From Clostridia bacterium (GTDB lineage Bacteria; Bacillota; Clostridia; Oscillospirales; Acutalibacteraceae), in NCBI GenBank assembly GCA_029226955.1, contig JAQXZA010000009.1, positions 1 through 57,264 on the forward strand: a stretch of DNA of 57,264 bases. The letters run 5' to 3'. The notes below the pieces were generated by a model. The model was not told the origin of the DNA and searched no databases. It was given only the letters and a program-made list of their open reading frames with translations. Below, one piece after another: positions 8,701 to 16,847 of the stretch. Both the position numbers and the translations under genes were made by a program. The first letter of the stretch is position 1, and each line of letters begins with the position of its first letter.

Positions 8701-11700
8701 CTTATGACTGGAACGGAAATCCATATACCGATAAATTTACTGTAACATACGACCGTATTGCCCCAACAGTAACTTTAACAAAGCCTGAAAGCGAACATGA
8801 TAATAAATACTTCTATACAGAGGACTCATATACCATTAAGGTTGAGGCAAGTGATGATAATGAACTTGATACAATTAAGTTATATGTTGATGAAACCGAA
8901 GTATCACTTGATGAAAACAACCAATACACATTTACTCTTACCAAGGAAGGTTATTATAATTTCAGAGCTGAGGCTATTGATACAGCAGGCAATATAGGAA
9001 AAGCGTTAAATAATATTCGTGTATATAAAGATACAAATCCTCCTTATATCATTCTTAATTTAAACAGATATAACGCATTTATAGGAAATGAGATTGTTTT
9101 CAAACCAAATATTGAGGACAAGGAAACAGGTCTTAAATCCGTAAACTATTATATCAATGACGAAGAAATAGAACTTGATGAAAACAGCGAATATAAATAT
9201 ATTGCCTCTGAGGTTGGAGAATTTGTATTTAAAGCTGTTGCAACGGATAACCGTGATAATACGAGCGAAAGAATACTTAATCTCAAAGTAACAGAAGATA
9301 CTTCTGCTCCGAATGTATCAATTTCTACAAACAAGCCGGGTTCTATGCTTGTCGGTTCAAGTGCCGTTGTTACGGTTCAAACAGACGACAATGTAGGTGT
9401 TACCAAGATTGATGTTGATGTAAACGGAACACCTTATGAGCTTGACGAAAACAATCAGTTTGTGCTTAAAGCTGAAACAGAGGGAGAACTCTTAATAACT
9501 GCAATAGCTTACGACAATGCAGGAAATACCCGTAAGGCAACATACAGACTTAATGTAATGTCTGAGGATACAACTCCGCCGACAGTAAATATCAGCGTTT
9601 CAAGCCGTTATGAATACAACAACAGCTCTTACAGGATATACATATCTTCAAGCGATAATACTCATATAGCTTCAAGAGAGTTCTATTTGGACGGCAAAAA
9701 GGTTGATACTGAAAATAGCAGTGCAACGCCTGATTATAAGTATAGTGATTATTATCCTTTTGTTCCTATGGAGATAGGTGTCGGCGAACATACGGTAAAA
9801 GCAGTAACAACAGACAGTTCGGGCAACAAGACCGAACAGGAAAAGACCTTTACTGTATCAGACACAACTTCACCAACATTATTTGTCAGCGGTTATAATG
9901 TCTATAATACAGGTGCAACTGTAACCGTCAATGTGTCTGTAACAGATAACAGCAAAATTAAATCCGTAACAGGTACAATGAATGAAACTGCTCTTTCTCT
10001 TACAACAGATTCTGAGCAGACAATTACAATGGAAAACGCAAAAGCAGGTACTTATGTATTTACAATAACAGCACAGGATATTTACGATAATGAAAGAACT
10101 ACTAAATTCACAGTTACCGTAAAAGATACAGAAAAACCTGTTATCACGCTTTCTGATGTAGAAGAAGAATACTTTATACCGTCTGTACCTGTTATAAGAA
10201 TGACAGTAACAGATAATGTTGAAGTATCCTCTATAACAGTTAAAATGGGTGATGAGAATCTTGAATATGACGGCGAAAAGATAGTTCTGCCTGAATCACT
10301 CCCCGAAGGCGACTACACTATTGTAGTAACAGCAAAGGACAGCTCAAATAATACAGATACAAAGACAGTTAAATTCAGGATTTCAAAGCCAAAAGATATT
10401 ACTCCTCCTGAAATTACCAGTCTTATGATTACTCCTGATACGCTTGATATAGGCACAAAAATTCAAGTATATGTAACGGCAACCGATGACAGCGGAAAAA
10501 CAATTATAGAAGTTTCAACCTCTGACGGTAAATTGTTTACATTTGAAGACGGTGCTTATGTTTATACGCCTGAAAAGGCCGGAGAAATTACAATCGTAAT
10601 TAAAGTTTCGGACGAGGCAGGAAACTATGTAACACAGACCGCAACAAATACAGTTTATGCTGACGTTACACCTCCGACAGTTGATGTTGACGCACTTTTG
10701 TCTATGAATGTAAACGAAAAGCAGACAATCAGCATTACTGCAAAGGATAATTCTTCTGTTCTTAAAACAGGACTCCAATTAAACGGAAGTGAAGTTACTC
10801 TCAGCGGTAATTCGTATGAATTTAATCCGACATCATCAGGGGATTATTCATTTACGGCTTATGCGGTAGATGGTTCAGGAAACATAGGCAAAAAAGAATT
10901 TGTTGTCAATGTAAAAGAAAAAGAAACAGACGAAGAACTCAGCAAATATCTTGTAAATAAAGATGAAACAGCGATTACTGATGAAATTAAGAAAAAGGCT
11001 GATGAGCTTGGAACAGCCACAGCAGTTTATGATTTCGTCAAGAATAATGTTGACACACAATTTTACAGAAATTCAAGAAAAGGTGCAACGGCAACTTACG
11101 AACAGTTAAGAGGTAATGATATTGATACTGCAAGCCTTACCGTTGCAATGCTCAGATACCTTGAATATCCGTCAAGATATGTAAGCGGTTATGTTCAGTA
11201 CAGTGAAGATGAAATAATCGCCCTTACAGGTGCAAAAACTCTTTCTGCTGCACAAGACACACTTGCATCTTCGGATTATGACTACAAACTTTACAAGAAA
11301 CCTGATGGTTCAAGAATAATGCAAATTGAGCATACTTGGGTTGAAACTTATGTTCCTTTGTCCGAATGTGGAGTTGACAGTAAAGAAAAAGCGTGGATTG
11401 CCCTTGACCCGTCATATAAAGAATACAAATATATAACACAGGACTTTGAGAAAATAGAGAACAAGTATCTGCTTGATACTGCAAAAAATCTTTCAAAAAA
11501 TCTCTCAGAACTTCCAAAGTACGACATAAATGTTGATACTGCCGACCTTAAAGCTTCTATGGACGCAATAGTAAACGATGCTGATAAGGACTTTACGATA
11601 AACGAAAAGGTTATAAAGCAGGAAAAGGTTACAGCACTTCCCAAAACAGCCGACTTTAATATAATTACACGCAACGCCGGCTATGAGGCATTGTCAGATA

Positions 11701-13280
11701 CTCAGTCTGATATGATTACATTCAGCATAGGTTATACTGATGTCTTGGGTGATACTGATATTGATACCGAGATTGTATCATTAAAATCCTCAGATATAGT
11801 CGGAAAACGAGTTCTTTTACAATATCTTCCTGCAACAGAAAAAGACAAGGAACTTCTTGACAGCTATAACGGAAATCTTAAAGGAATGAATGTAAACAGC
11901 CTTTATGTTAAACCATCTGTAACCGTCGACGGAAAGATTGCAGGTCAGGGCAGTGCGATAACTCTTGGTCAGAATCAGGTACTTGTTACAAGTGTTAAAT
12001 GTTCTGGAAAGACAAAAGAATACAGCGATAGTGTTCTGTCAGGCAGTATGTATTCAATCGTAGCTAATGTTGATAATATTTCCGCAAATGACCTTGAAAA
12101 AGTTAAAAATTATATGCAGAGCAACGCTTTAAGCAAAACTGAATATACACCATATTCAGAAGAATATCTTGGAGCCCTTCTTGACTACGCAGGTAAGATG
12201 TATTATTCTATCAACGATTTGTATGAATATTATCTTTCTTCAATGTATAATATAAACTTCGTGCCTGATATTTCTGTCGGAGTATTCGGATATGAGTTCA
12301 ATACAAAAGAAAACTGGGTAGGTCAGGTAACAGGTAATCTTCAGGACGGCAGCTTCTTTACCGATATTGACGCATATACCTTCAAGGCAATAAGCAACAG
12401 CAATAATGACAGTGAAAGAAAAGAGTTTATTCTTAACAACGGAATGATGGCTTCATATCTTGAAGGCTTTATCTGGGAGTTTATCACAGACAAGGTTTCC
12501 TTGTCATCTATGTCTGCTATAACAATAGCCTGTGGACAGGACATAGAACTGCTTTACATTCATCCTGAAAATAAGGACATAACACTTCCTAAGCTTAATG
12601 TAAGCTCAGAGGTTTATAATGATGTAGTATCCTATGTAAACAGTGGTTATACCGTAATTATTCCGGCAAAAGAATTTACTGTAAACCAATGGAGCGGCAC
12701 AGGTTATATGATGTTTGACCTTGAAAATACCGATACTGAAAATGTATTCCGTCTTTCAGGCGGTATAAACGGCGGCTCAGAAAGCGAAACGGAGAGTCTT
12801 AACAGAAAAATAGCTCTGGATTCCGAGTTGAAAGACGATTCATTGCTTACTGATGAGTTGGTTAACTCAGCTTATACTATAAGAGTACTGATAGCAGACA
12901 TAAATATGATGCTGGGAATCCAGTCAATGACGAGCAGTGCGGCAACAGTAGCCGGCGGTGGTGTAGCAGGTGTTACCTTTGGCGGTATGTCGTTAGTCAA
13001 TTCTGCGTATGCCATTAAATCAGCTTGTGAGTCAATTGTAGATTCCAGAATACTAATGATTGATTATTATTCTGCTGTCAATGATTCTGACCGTATTACC
13101 ATCGGTAAGGAAATGCTTATAGCTTGTATCAGAGATTTGAGTGGTTTGATTTTAACAGCGGGACTTTCTTCATTGCAAATGCTTTCAAAGATGTTTGTGC
13201 CTAATTTTGCTGAGAAGTTAGAAAATGCACTTACAATAGAGCAACTTATCAGAAATGTTTTGGGTGTAGATATTACCTGA
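5736..13280 (+). CDS. Giant surface protein: VWA, PKD/Ig-like repeats, transglutaminase fold
   Basis: 2514 residues from the ATG at 5736, chosen over a GTG at 5724 because GAGGTGG lies 8 bases before it. A signal peptide ends near TYALPEI. Domains in order: a beta-solenoid-like region (about 35-245); a PKD-like domain (about 252-333); a von Willebrand A domain (about 420-598) with the DNSGS metal-site motif and LLTDGED; a mixed beta region; about eight Ig/cadherin-like repeats of roughly 90 residues (about 1008-1728), many opening with TxPP or TAPTV and containing D-x-AGN; and a transglutaminase-like domain (about 1748-1900). In the last, H1866 (IEHTWVE) and D1891 (ALDPS) are kept but the usual Cys position is D1795 (GNDID). 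The C-terminal 600 residues end without an obvious sorting signal, apart from a glycine-rich hydrophobic stretch. It is translationally coupled to the upstream anchored protein, which suggests a shared surface structure. Confidence 0.9.
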   Translation: MSKNKMKKPFLKTVSVTLASLLAFSSLSPLTYALPEITYPDGMDCVLVSDDDAIFNVENAVVKGNIYAHDNIDFYGSKSMKVDGFAHSKGSVDSNIQADKSENTSNYKVPDFSAAIEKNAKYGKVFDSDSEISDTELDVTDGICVNGKLKLDEVTLVGGGYITANNTIKCNLIQSKDTSDNYAVIYSKDGDIIISGSNLTINGIIYAPNGKVIFNVKNLTVNGGVYAENVEFNGTTLNLNKTENYNFLVTDKLTVDAGEDREIYVGDTLNFEGTSNYEGVSYKWTADESVSFENPDSQNTTATFSKAGTYKITLTGTVGDMKAEDSLNVKVYPDPSKVFTADEDFETGKSDGTTADNNTLTLEKEQQTSNEIKKSYTSEGVSGINVDSTVTKDKITSKSDELSINYNLTGTGSKETEKQGVDFVFLIDNSGSMYGEYLENAQQAAKTIMTYMNEGDRYAISDLGRLHIGFTDDADVLNKEIDNVKYGSGSSEMDDGIVIANKLFDEQSSEDRQKYILLLTDGEDCWNYSIERMREVAQESADRNIKIFSLAMHSEMQDMQEVAIITKGIYKHCPDAEAIKKFMEQFGAEIFNAAAKNVLFKTTVADINKIDLENISPAPSAVNRNDDGSAEISWNFNTFEIDEVNNISIPVKCDTFSESGYESLTYNTALYYNDKEGKGHKTYIDDVTLPCDTHKDSGTWEGIYDSKRENCNWTGIYWNASYPSDSSANVYVAVSNDGVNFTENKKVENYTVPEDLNGRYIRITVDIKKASDGSVPVFDDITVISGTMKISEPAEQSASVKVSGNANLYANKPATFFANIMSKSDSIKKTEWTVSGTENYTLDTSNPLAAKITFADEGEYSLTLKVYTDDEEYTENTFNVVVDKEESVSDIIFDDGSSSKPVKYTIESDLKPLPNKNYNNYNYSTNVDHNLKLITDNPSAISWVSVHFIADDGSVQNGYNKVWVYSIDENFNSTFKVPYGKSGTVEITAYDWNGNPYTDKFTVTYDRIAPTVTLTKPESEHDNKYFYTEDSYTIKVEASDDNELDTIKLYVDETEVSLDENNQYTFTLTKEGYYNFRAEAIDTAGNIGKALNNIRVYKDTNPPYIILNLNRYNAFIGNEIVFKPNIEDKETGLKSVNYYINDEEIELDENSEYKYIASEVGEFVFKAVATDNRDNTSERILNLKVTEDTSAPNVSISTNKPGSMLVGSSAVVTVQTDDNVGVTKIDVDVNGTPYELDENNQFVLKAETEGELLITAIAYDNAGNTRKATYRLNVMSEDTTPPTVNISVSSRYEYNNSSYRIYISSSDNTHIASREFYLDGKKVDTENSSATPDYKYSDYYPFVPMEIGVGEHTVKAVTTDSSGNKTEQEKTFTVSDTTSPTLFVSGYNVYNTGATVTVNVSVTDNSKIKSVTGTMNETALSLTTDSEQTITMENAKAGTYVFTITAQDIYDNERTTKFTVTVKDTEKPVITLSDVEEEYFIPSVPVIRMTVTDNVEVSSITVKMGDENLEYDGEKIVLPESLPEGDYTIVVTAKDSSNNTDTKTVKFRISKPKDITPPEITSLMITPDTLDIGTKIQVYVTATDDSGKTIIEVSTSDGKLFTFEDGAYVYTPEKAGEITIVIKVSDEAGNYVTQTATNTVYADVTPPTVDVDALLSMNVNEKQTISITAKDNSSVLKTGLQLNGSEVTLSGNSYEFNPTSSGDYSFTAYAVDGSGNIGKKEFVVNVKEKETDEELSKYLVNKDETAITDEIKKKADELGTATAVYDFVKNNVDTQFYRNSRKGATATYEQLRGNDIDTASLTVAMLRYLEYPSRYVSGYVQYSEDEIIALTGAKTLSAAQDTLASSDYDYKLYKKPDGSRIMQIEHTWVETYVPLSECGVDSKEKAWIALDPSYKEYKYITQDFEKIENKYLLDTAKNLSKNLSELPKYDINVDTADLKASMDAIVNDADKDFTINEKVIKQEKVTALPKTADFNIITRNAGYEALSDTQSDMITFSIGYTDVLGDTDIDTEIVSLKSSDIVGKRVLLQYLPATEKDKELLDSYNGNLKGMNVNSLYVKPSVTVDGKIAGQGSAITLGQNQVLVTSVKCSGKTKEYSDSVLSGSMYSIVANVDNISANDLEKVKNYMQSNALSKTEYTPYSEEYLGALLDYAGKMYYSINDLYEYYLSSMYNINFVPDISVGVFGYEFNTKENWVGQVTGNLQDGSFFTDIDAYTFKAISNSNNDSERKEFILNNGMMASYLEGFIWEFITDKVSLSSMSAITIACGQDIELLYIHPENKDITLPKLNVSSEVYNDVVSYVNSGYTVIIPAKEFTVNQWSGTGYMMFDLENTDTENVFRLSGGINGGSESETESLNRKIALDSELKDDSLLTDELVNSAYTIRVLIADINMMLGIQSMTSSAATVAGGGVAGVTFGGMSLVNSAYAIKSACESIVDSRILMIDYYSAVNDSDRITIGKEMLIACIRDLSGLILTAGLSSLQMLSKMFVPNFAEKLENALTIEQLIRNVLGVDIT

Positions 13281-13335
13281 AATGCGAGCAAATAAAACTC
13301 AATAATCGGACTTATTCAATTCTTTGGATAAAGCC

Positions 13336-13379
13336 AAAAAAATCAAGTGACAGCAATTATGTTGTCACTTGATTTTTTT
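13336..13379 (+). terminator. Bidirectional terminator between convergent genes
   Basis: AAAAAAATCAAGTGACA and TGTCACTTGATTTTTTT are perfect 17-base arms around a 10-base loop. A-runs and T-runs on both sides make it work on either strand. It lies between the giant surface gene and the leftward Rep-like gene. Confidence 0.9.
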
Positions 13380-13464
13380 ACTATAAATGAGCCGGAAACT
13401 GCAATAATTTGAAACCTGTTTCTGACTTTTTGTCTGCAATTCTCTGCAAGAAAAATATAAACAT

Positions 13465-14544
13465 TCAGACATTCTCTTTTTCGGTTTTGTCAACATAGAA
13501 AACAAGCCCGACAAAAGACCGACCGTTTTTTGTTTCCTTATAAGAATATATCAGTCCCTTTTCAATCCACTCATCCATCATTTTTAGGATAGTTTCTCTG
13601 TCCCGCTTAAAATCTTTCGGAACACTTGGCTTAGTAATTCCGCTATCTCTGTAAAGGGTATCGTATAATATTTTGTTTTCTTTCATTTTGCCGTTTTTAT
13701 AACTCAGAATACGCATAAGCAGATAATCCTGAAATGCGATAGTCTTTTCTGTTGAGTTTACAGCCGACAAAGCAAGATATTTCATAGGAACCGATATAAG
13801 AGTTCCTTTTGCCCTGTTATATGTAAGAAGGCACGGTTCCCCCATAATCTGAAAACTCTTGGAAACCTTGCCCTGTTCACTTGTAATCGTACCAATACGA
13901 CAATGAAGCATTTTATCTTCAATTACTGCCTGTCTGATATTATCAGTCTGACTTTTTAATATGCCGGCATCAATAAGAACCTGTTTATCTTTGATTATAT
14001 TGGCATTTACTTCATCTGTCATATCAATGAAGGCTGTAACGCATTGTAACTTTATCACAGACTTTTCTATTGTTTGCAACTGATTTGAAGAAGGGTTGGA
14101 TTTTGCATATCCGTTCATAACAGAAAAAATTTCAGTCAGTGATATTGTCTTTTGATTATTGATATATAAAGTACATATGGCATTATATACCCTTCTGTCA
14201 AAGCTGGTAATATTATATCTTCCATTCTTATTGAGCATTTCAAGATCCACAGAATCATCATACGAAAAATAACATAGTGAATAGACAGGAGCCGTATGAC
14301 CGTGTTTTTCACGCACGACAACTGCTGTCGGCAAAAAATTCAACTGTCCGTCACTATCCATATTATAAAGTTCATTCATGCGTGAATTACGCACAAGTTC
14401 ATTGTTTATAGGACTGTTTTGTTGGACAAGATTGTCAATCTTATTTGTAACGGCAACAATCAGCTCGACATTTTCCGCATTTTGATATTTAAGATCAGAC
14501 TCTTGTGTCTGCTCACTCCATATAGAATGTTCTATATTATCCAT
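13465..14544 (-). CDS. Winged-helix replication-initiator-like protein
   Basis: A 359-residue soluble protein. Two winged-helix-like segments can be seen. One is near residues 110-190 (FDRRVYNAICTLYINNQ ... SLTEIFSVMNG). The other is near 270-345 (QDYLLMRILSYKNGKM ... ILKMMDEWIEKGLI). Tandem winged helices in a protein next to ParA and a primase-helicase are typical of plasmid or element initiators that bind iterons. The match is by pattern, not by a recognised signature, so the assignment is inferred. It lies 9 bases downstream of the 289-residue gene, with its own AAAGGAG, and both are probably one transcript. Confidence 0.6.
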   Translation of the reverse strand: MDNIEHSIWSEQTQESDLKYQNAENVELIVAVTNKIDNLVQQNSPINNELVRNSRMNELYNMDSDGQLNFLPTAVVVREKHGHTAPVYSLCYFSYDDSVDLEMLNKNGRYNITSFDRRVYNAICTLYINNQKTISLTEIFSVMNGYAKSNPSSNQLQTIEKSVIKLQCVTAFIDMTDEVNANIIKDKQVLIDAGILKSQTDNIRQAVIEDKMLHCRIGTITSEQGKVSKSFQIMGEPCLLTYNRAKGTLISVPMKYLALSAVNSTEKTIAFQDYLLMRILSYKNGKMKENKILYDTLYRDSGITKPSVPKDFKRDRETILKMMDEWIEKGLIYSYKETKNGRSFVGLVFYVDKTEKENV

Positions 14545-14553
14545 ATTTCTCCT

Positions 14554-15423
14554 TTATGTCTTTTTTATTGTTTTCCCGTAAAATTCATCAGTTTTAATCA
14601 CTAAACCGGCAAACATTGCCATAGCATTTATATCATTATGATATTCCTGAACGGCTTTCTGATAACATTCTTCAAACAGTTCTTCCGAAAACAGAGGTTC
14701 AGGATTAAAAGTTTTACAAATATCTGAAATGTAATCTTTTTTATTTGCGTCAGCTATTTCCTGTAATATATTGATACAATCAGTGACTTTTCGTGGCAAT
14801 CCGTTTTCAATTATCCTTTCGTGTTCTTTAGTAAGCTGTTTGTACTCTATAATTTTTGTGAAGTCTGCTATTTTATCCGTACAGTAATCATAAACGCATA
14901 AAAACAAATAACATTCTTCGTAATCTTTATTAAGCACTTTTATTTCATCAGGCAAGTTAAGGTATTTTTCTCTGTTTAGATTTTTATAAAGTATGGAAGT
15001 TTCATTTAGTCTTGTATGGATAATATAATCCATAAGAGTGATCATCATCTGACATAGAATTTTACTGCCTTTTTCGTAATAATATTCAGCCATATTCCAG
15101 GCTTTTGTATGTTGGTTTATAAGATAAACCTCTGCTATTTGTTTCGGTATGACAGCAGATTCTCTTGCACTGCTTATTTTTTGCCTTGCGATTTTCAGAT
15201 AAAATTCCATATTTTTTTTATTATCATTGCTTTCATCGCCCATACACTGTAACAGATAATAGTAATGAACCATTTTTAGCATTTGATCACGGAATTTCGC
15301 TGTGTTTATGTTGGTGCTTTGTATAACTGCTTTATCAAATAATGGATTTTGTTCTTGCTGATTTATTTTTTCCCGCAGTTTCACCACATAAGACGCTTTT
15401 CTCTCTTTTTTGCTCAATGACAT
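14554..15423 (-). CDS. Unknown helical protein of the replication/partition module
   Basis: A 289-residue soluble protein that I do not recognise. It is rich in Lys, Glu, Tyr and Met, with long amphipathic helices and no signal peptide, membrane span or cysteine cluster. The N-terminus is very basic (KKERKASYVVKLREK), which would suit nucleic-acid contact. It is followed after 9 bases by the Rep-like gene and preceded by one of the four 24-bp motif copies (15479-15502). Context suggests a role in replication or copy control, but nothing in the sequence proves this. Confidence 0.6.
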   Translation of the reverse strand: MSLSKKERKASYVVKLREKINQQEQNPLFDKAVIQSTNINTAKFRDQMLKMVHYYYLLQCMGDESNDNKKNMEFYLKIARQKISSARESAVIPKQIAEVYLINQHTKAWNMAEYYYEKGSKILCQMMITLMDYIIHTRLNETSILYKNLNREKYLNLPDEIKVLNKDYEECYLFLCVYDYCTDKIADFTKIIEYKQLTKEHERIIENGLPRKVTDCINILQEIADANKKDYISDICKTFNPEPLFSEELFEECYQKAVQEYHNDINAMAMFAGLVIKTDEFYGKTIKKT

Positions 15424-15478
15424 AATATTCTCTCTTTCTTTAAGTATAAATATAATATCAGTTTAATAATGAAATGAT

Positions 15479-15502
15479 ATTATTCTAATATTATTTCAAT
15501 AT
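15479..15502 (-). promoter_or_regulatory. 24-bp motif copy 1 (before the 289-residue gene)
   Basis: It contains AATATTATTTCAATAT and differs from the 18892 copy at two of 24 positions. The copy lies 55 bases before the start codon at 15423. Confidence 0.6.
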
Positions 15503-15534
15503 CAGAATGTCATTGTTCAGTCTGCAATATTATT

Positions 15535-15888
15535 TTATACTTCGTTAAGGATACTCTTTTTTTCTGTAATATAATCTCTTATAAGTTCCACAATGGCAGA
15601 ATTGTTTGATTTTCCGTAGGCAGTATTGATAGCGTCAAACTGTTCATACATACTTTCAGGAATATATACAGGAAGTGTTTTTCTTTTTTCAGTAACTTTT
15701 ATCTCTCTTGTTCTTATTGTACCGTCTTTACTCTTGACTTCTATGGTTCTTGTTTTTGAACCGTTACCGGCAATTTGTTTCACTACTTTGTCAGATTTTT
15801 CCTTTTCGAGATTTTCCTGTTCGTCAAGCTCTGCCACAGCATTCTCAAATTTATTTTCGTGTTTCTCAGTTGATTTCTTAATAGCCAT
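15535..15888 (-). CDS. Small ribbon-helix-helix-like protein, ParB/CopG type
   Basis: A 117-residue protein. The first 75 residues are highly charged and probably disordered. The C-terminus (about 70-115) has a short strand, KTLPVYIPESMYEQFDAI, and then two helices, which is the ribbon-helix-helix pattern (a strand before helix 1, then NSAIVELIRDYITEK). Such proteins act as the DNA-binding partner of ParA in small partition systems and repress their own operon. It lies about 100 bases downstream of parA and has its own 24-bp motif copy upstream. It is the best candidate to bind that motif. Confidence 0.7.
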   Translation of the reverse strand: MAIKKSTEKHENKFENAVAELDEQENLEKEKSDKVVKQIAGNGSKTRTIEVKSKDGTIRTREIKVTEKRKTLPVYIPESMYEQFDAINTAYGKSNNSAIVELIRDYITEKKSILNEV

Positions 15889-15930
15889 AAAAACTCCTTT
15901 CTTATAGAATGTAAATGATACTGTTTTAAT

Positions 15931-15954
15931 ATTACTACAATATTATTTTAATAT
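15931..15954 (-). promoter_or_regulatory. 24-bp motif copy 2 (before the RHH gene)
   Basis: It starts ATTACTACAATATTATTTT and ends AATAT. It differs from the 18892 copy at two positions, and lies 42 bases upstream of the ribbon-helix-helix gene start. Confidence 0.6.
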
Positions 15955-15989
15955 CAAATTACTATCTATATACAATTATTTATACTAAA

Positions 15990-16736
15990 TTATAATTTAT
16001 CTGCTATATCAATATAGGCTTTGGAAACATCACTCCTCTTATCACTGATTACAACAGGGGTTCCGTCAAGGATACTTCTGTAAGTGTCAGCAGATTTTTT
16101 GACGATTCCGAGAACAGTTGCTTCCTTTTCAATCTGTTTAAGCATATCTTTCTGATCATTGATAACCTTTTCAAACATCGTAACGATAAATCCCTCTAAA
16201 CTCAAAGACGGATTAAATTCATCTTTGATAATCTGTATTGTCCGTTTTAATGAACGAATACCTCTGTAAGATAAATATTCTGCTTTTGTCGGGACAACTA
16301 CCTTAGTTGCGGCAACAAGGGCATTAGTAGTAAGTATTCCAAGCTGAGGCGGACAGTCGATAAAAATATAATCAAATTCCCCGTCAAATTTATCAAGCTG
16401 TTTTTTGAGTATTTTTTCTCTTGCGGTTTTTCCTGATAATGTCTGTTCTACTTCTGCCAGTTCAATGTCAGAAGGGATAATATACAGATTATCAAGTCCT
16501 GACGCAGTTACTTCATATCCACAGTCAAAGGGATCCGTATGTAAATCAAACATATGGCATACAGACCATTTTTCTTTACCGGGCATCATTCCGCATAAAA
16601 TAGTAAGTGATGCTTGCGGATCAAGATCAACCATCAGGACTTTCTTTCCTTCCTGAGCTTTAATTACAGCCAGATTATAGGCAGAAGTTGTCTTGGCAAC
16701 TCCGCCTTTCTGATTGGCAAGTGCAATTATCTCCAT
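15990..16736 (-). CDS. parA: ParA-type partition ATPase
   Basis: A 248-residue deviant-Walker ATPase. The P-loop is [10 protein letters not shown] near residues 10-19 with the signature first lysine. Walker A' is [11 protein letters not shown], and Walker B is [11 protein letters not shown]. There is no N-terminal helix-turn-helix, so it is a small ParA (type Ib or Soj-like) that needs a separate DNA-binding partner, here presumably the ribbon-helix-helix protein downstream. ParA forms ATP-dependent patterns on the nucleoid to segregate plasmids or chromosomes. The neighbours (Rep-like, primase-helicase) favour plasmid or integrated-element partition. Confidence 0.93.
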   Translation of the reverse strand: MEIIALANQKGGVAKTTSAYNLAVIKAQEGKKVLMVDLDPQASLTILCGMMPGKEKWSVCHMFDLHTDPFDCGYEVTASGLDNLYIIPSDIELAEVEQTLSGKTAREKILKKQLDKFDGEFDYIFIDCPPQLGILTTNALVAATKVVVPTKAEYLSYRGIRSLKRTIQIIKDEFNPSLSLEGFIVTMFEKVINDQKDMLKQIEKEATVLGIVKKSADTYRSILDGTPVVISDKRSDVSKAYIDIADKL

Positions 16737-16791
16737 AGAATACTTCCTTTCACCAAATATTATTCAAATATTAAATCAGTATTTAATAAAT

Positions 16792-16815
16792 CTTATTATA
16801 ATATTATTTTAAGAT
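16792..16815 (-). promoter_or_regulatory. 24-bp motif copy 3 (before parA)
   Basis: It reads CTTATTATAATATTATTTT and then AAGAT. It differs from the 18892 copy at two positions and lies 55 bases before the parA start. Confidence 0.6.
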
Positions 16816-16847
16816 TATGTCAATACTTAAAAATAAGATTATAAAAC

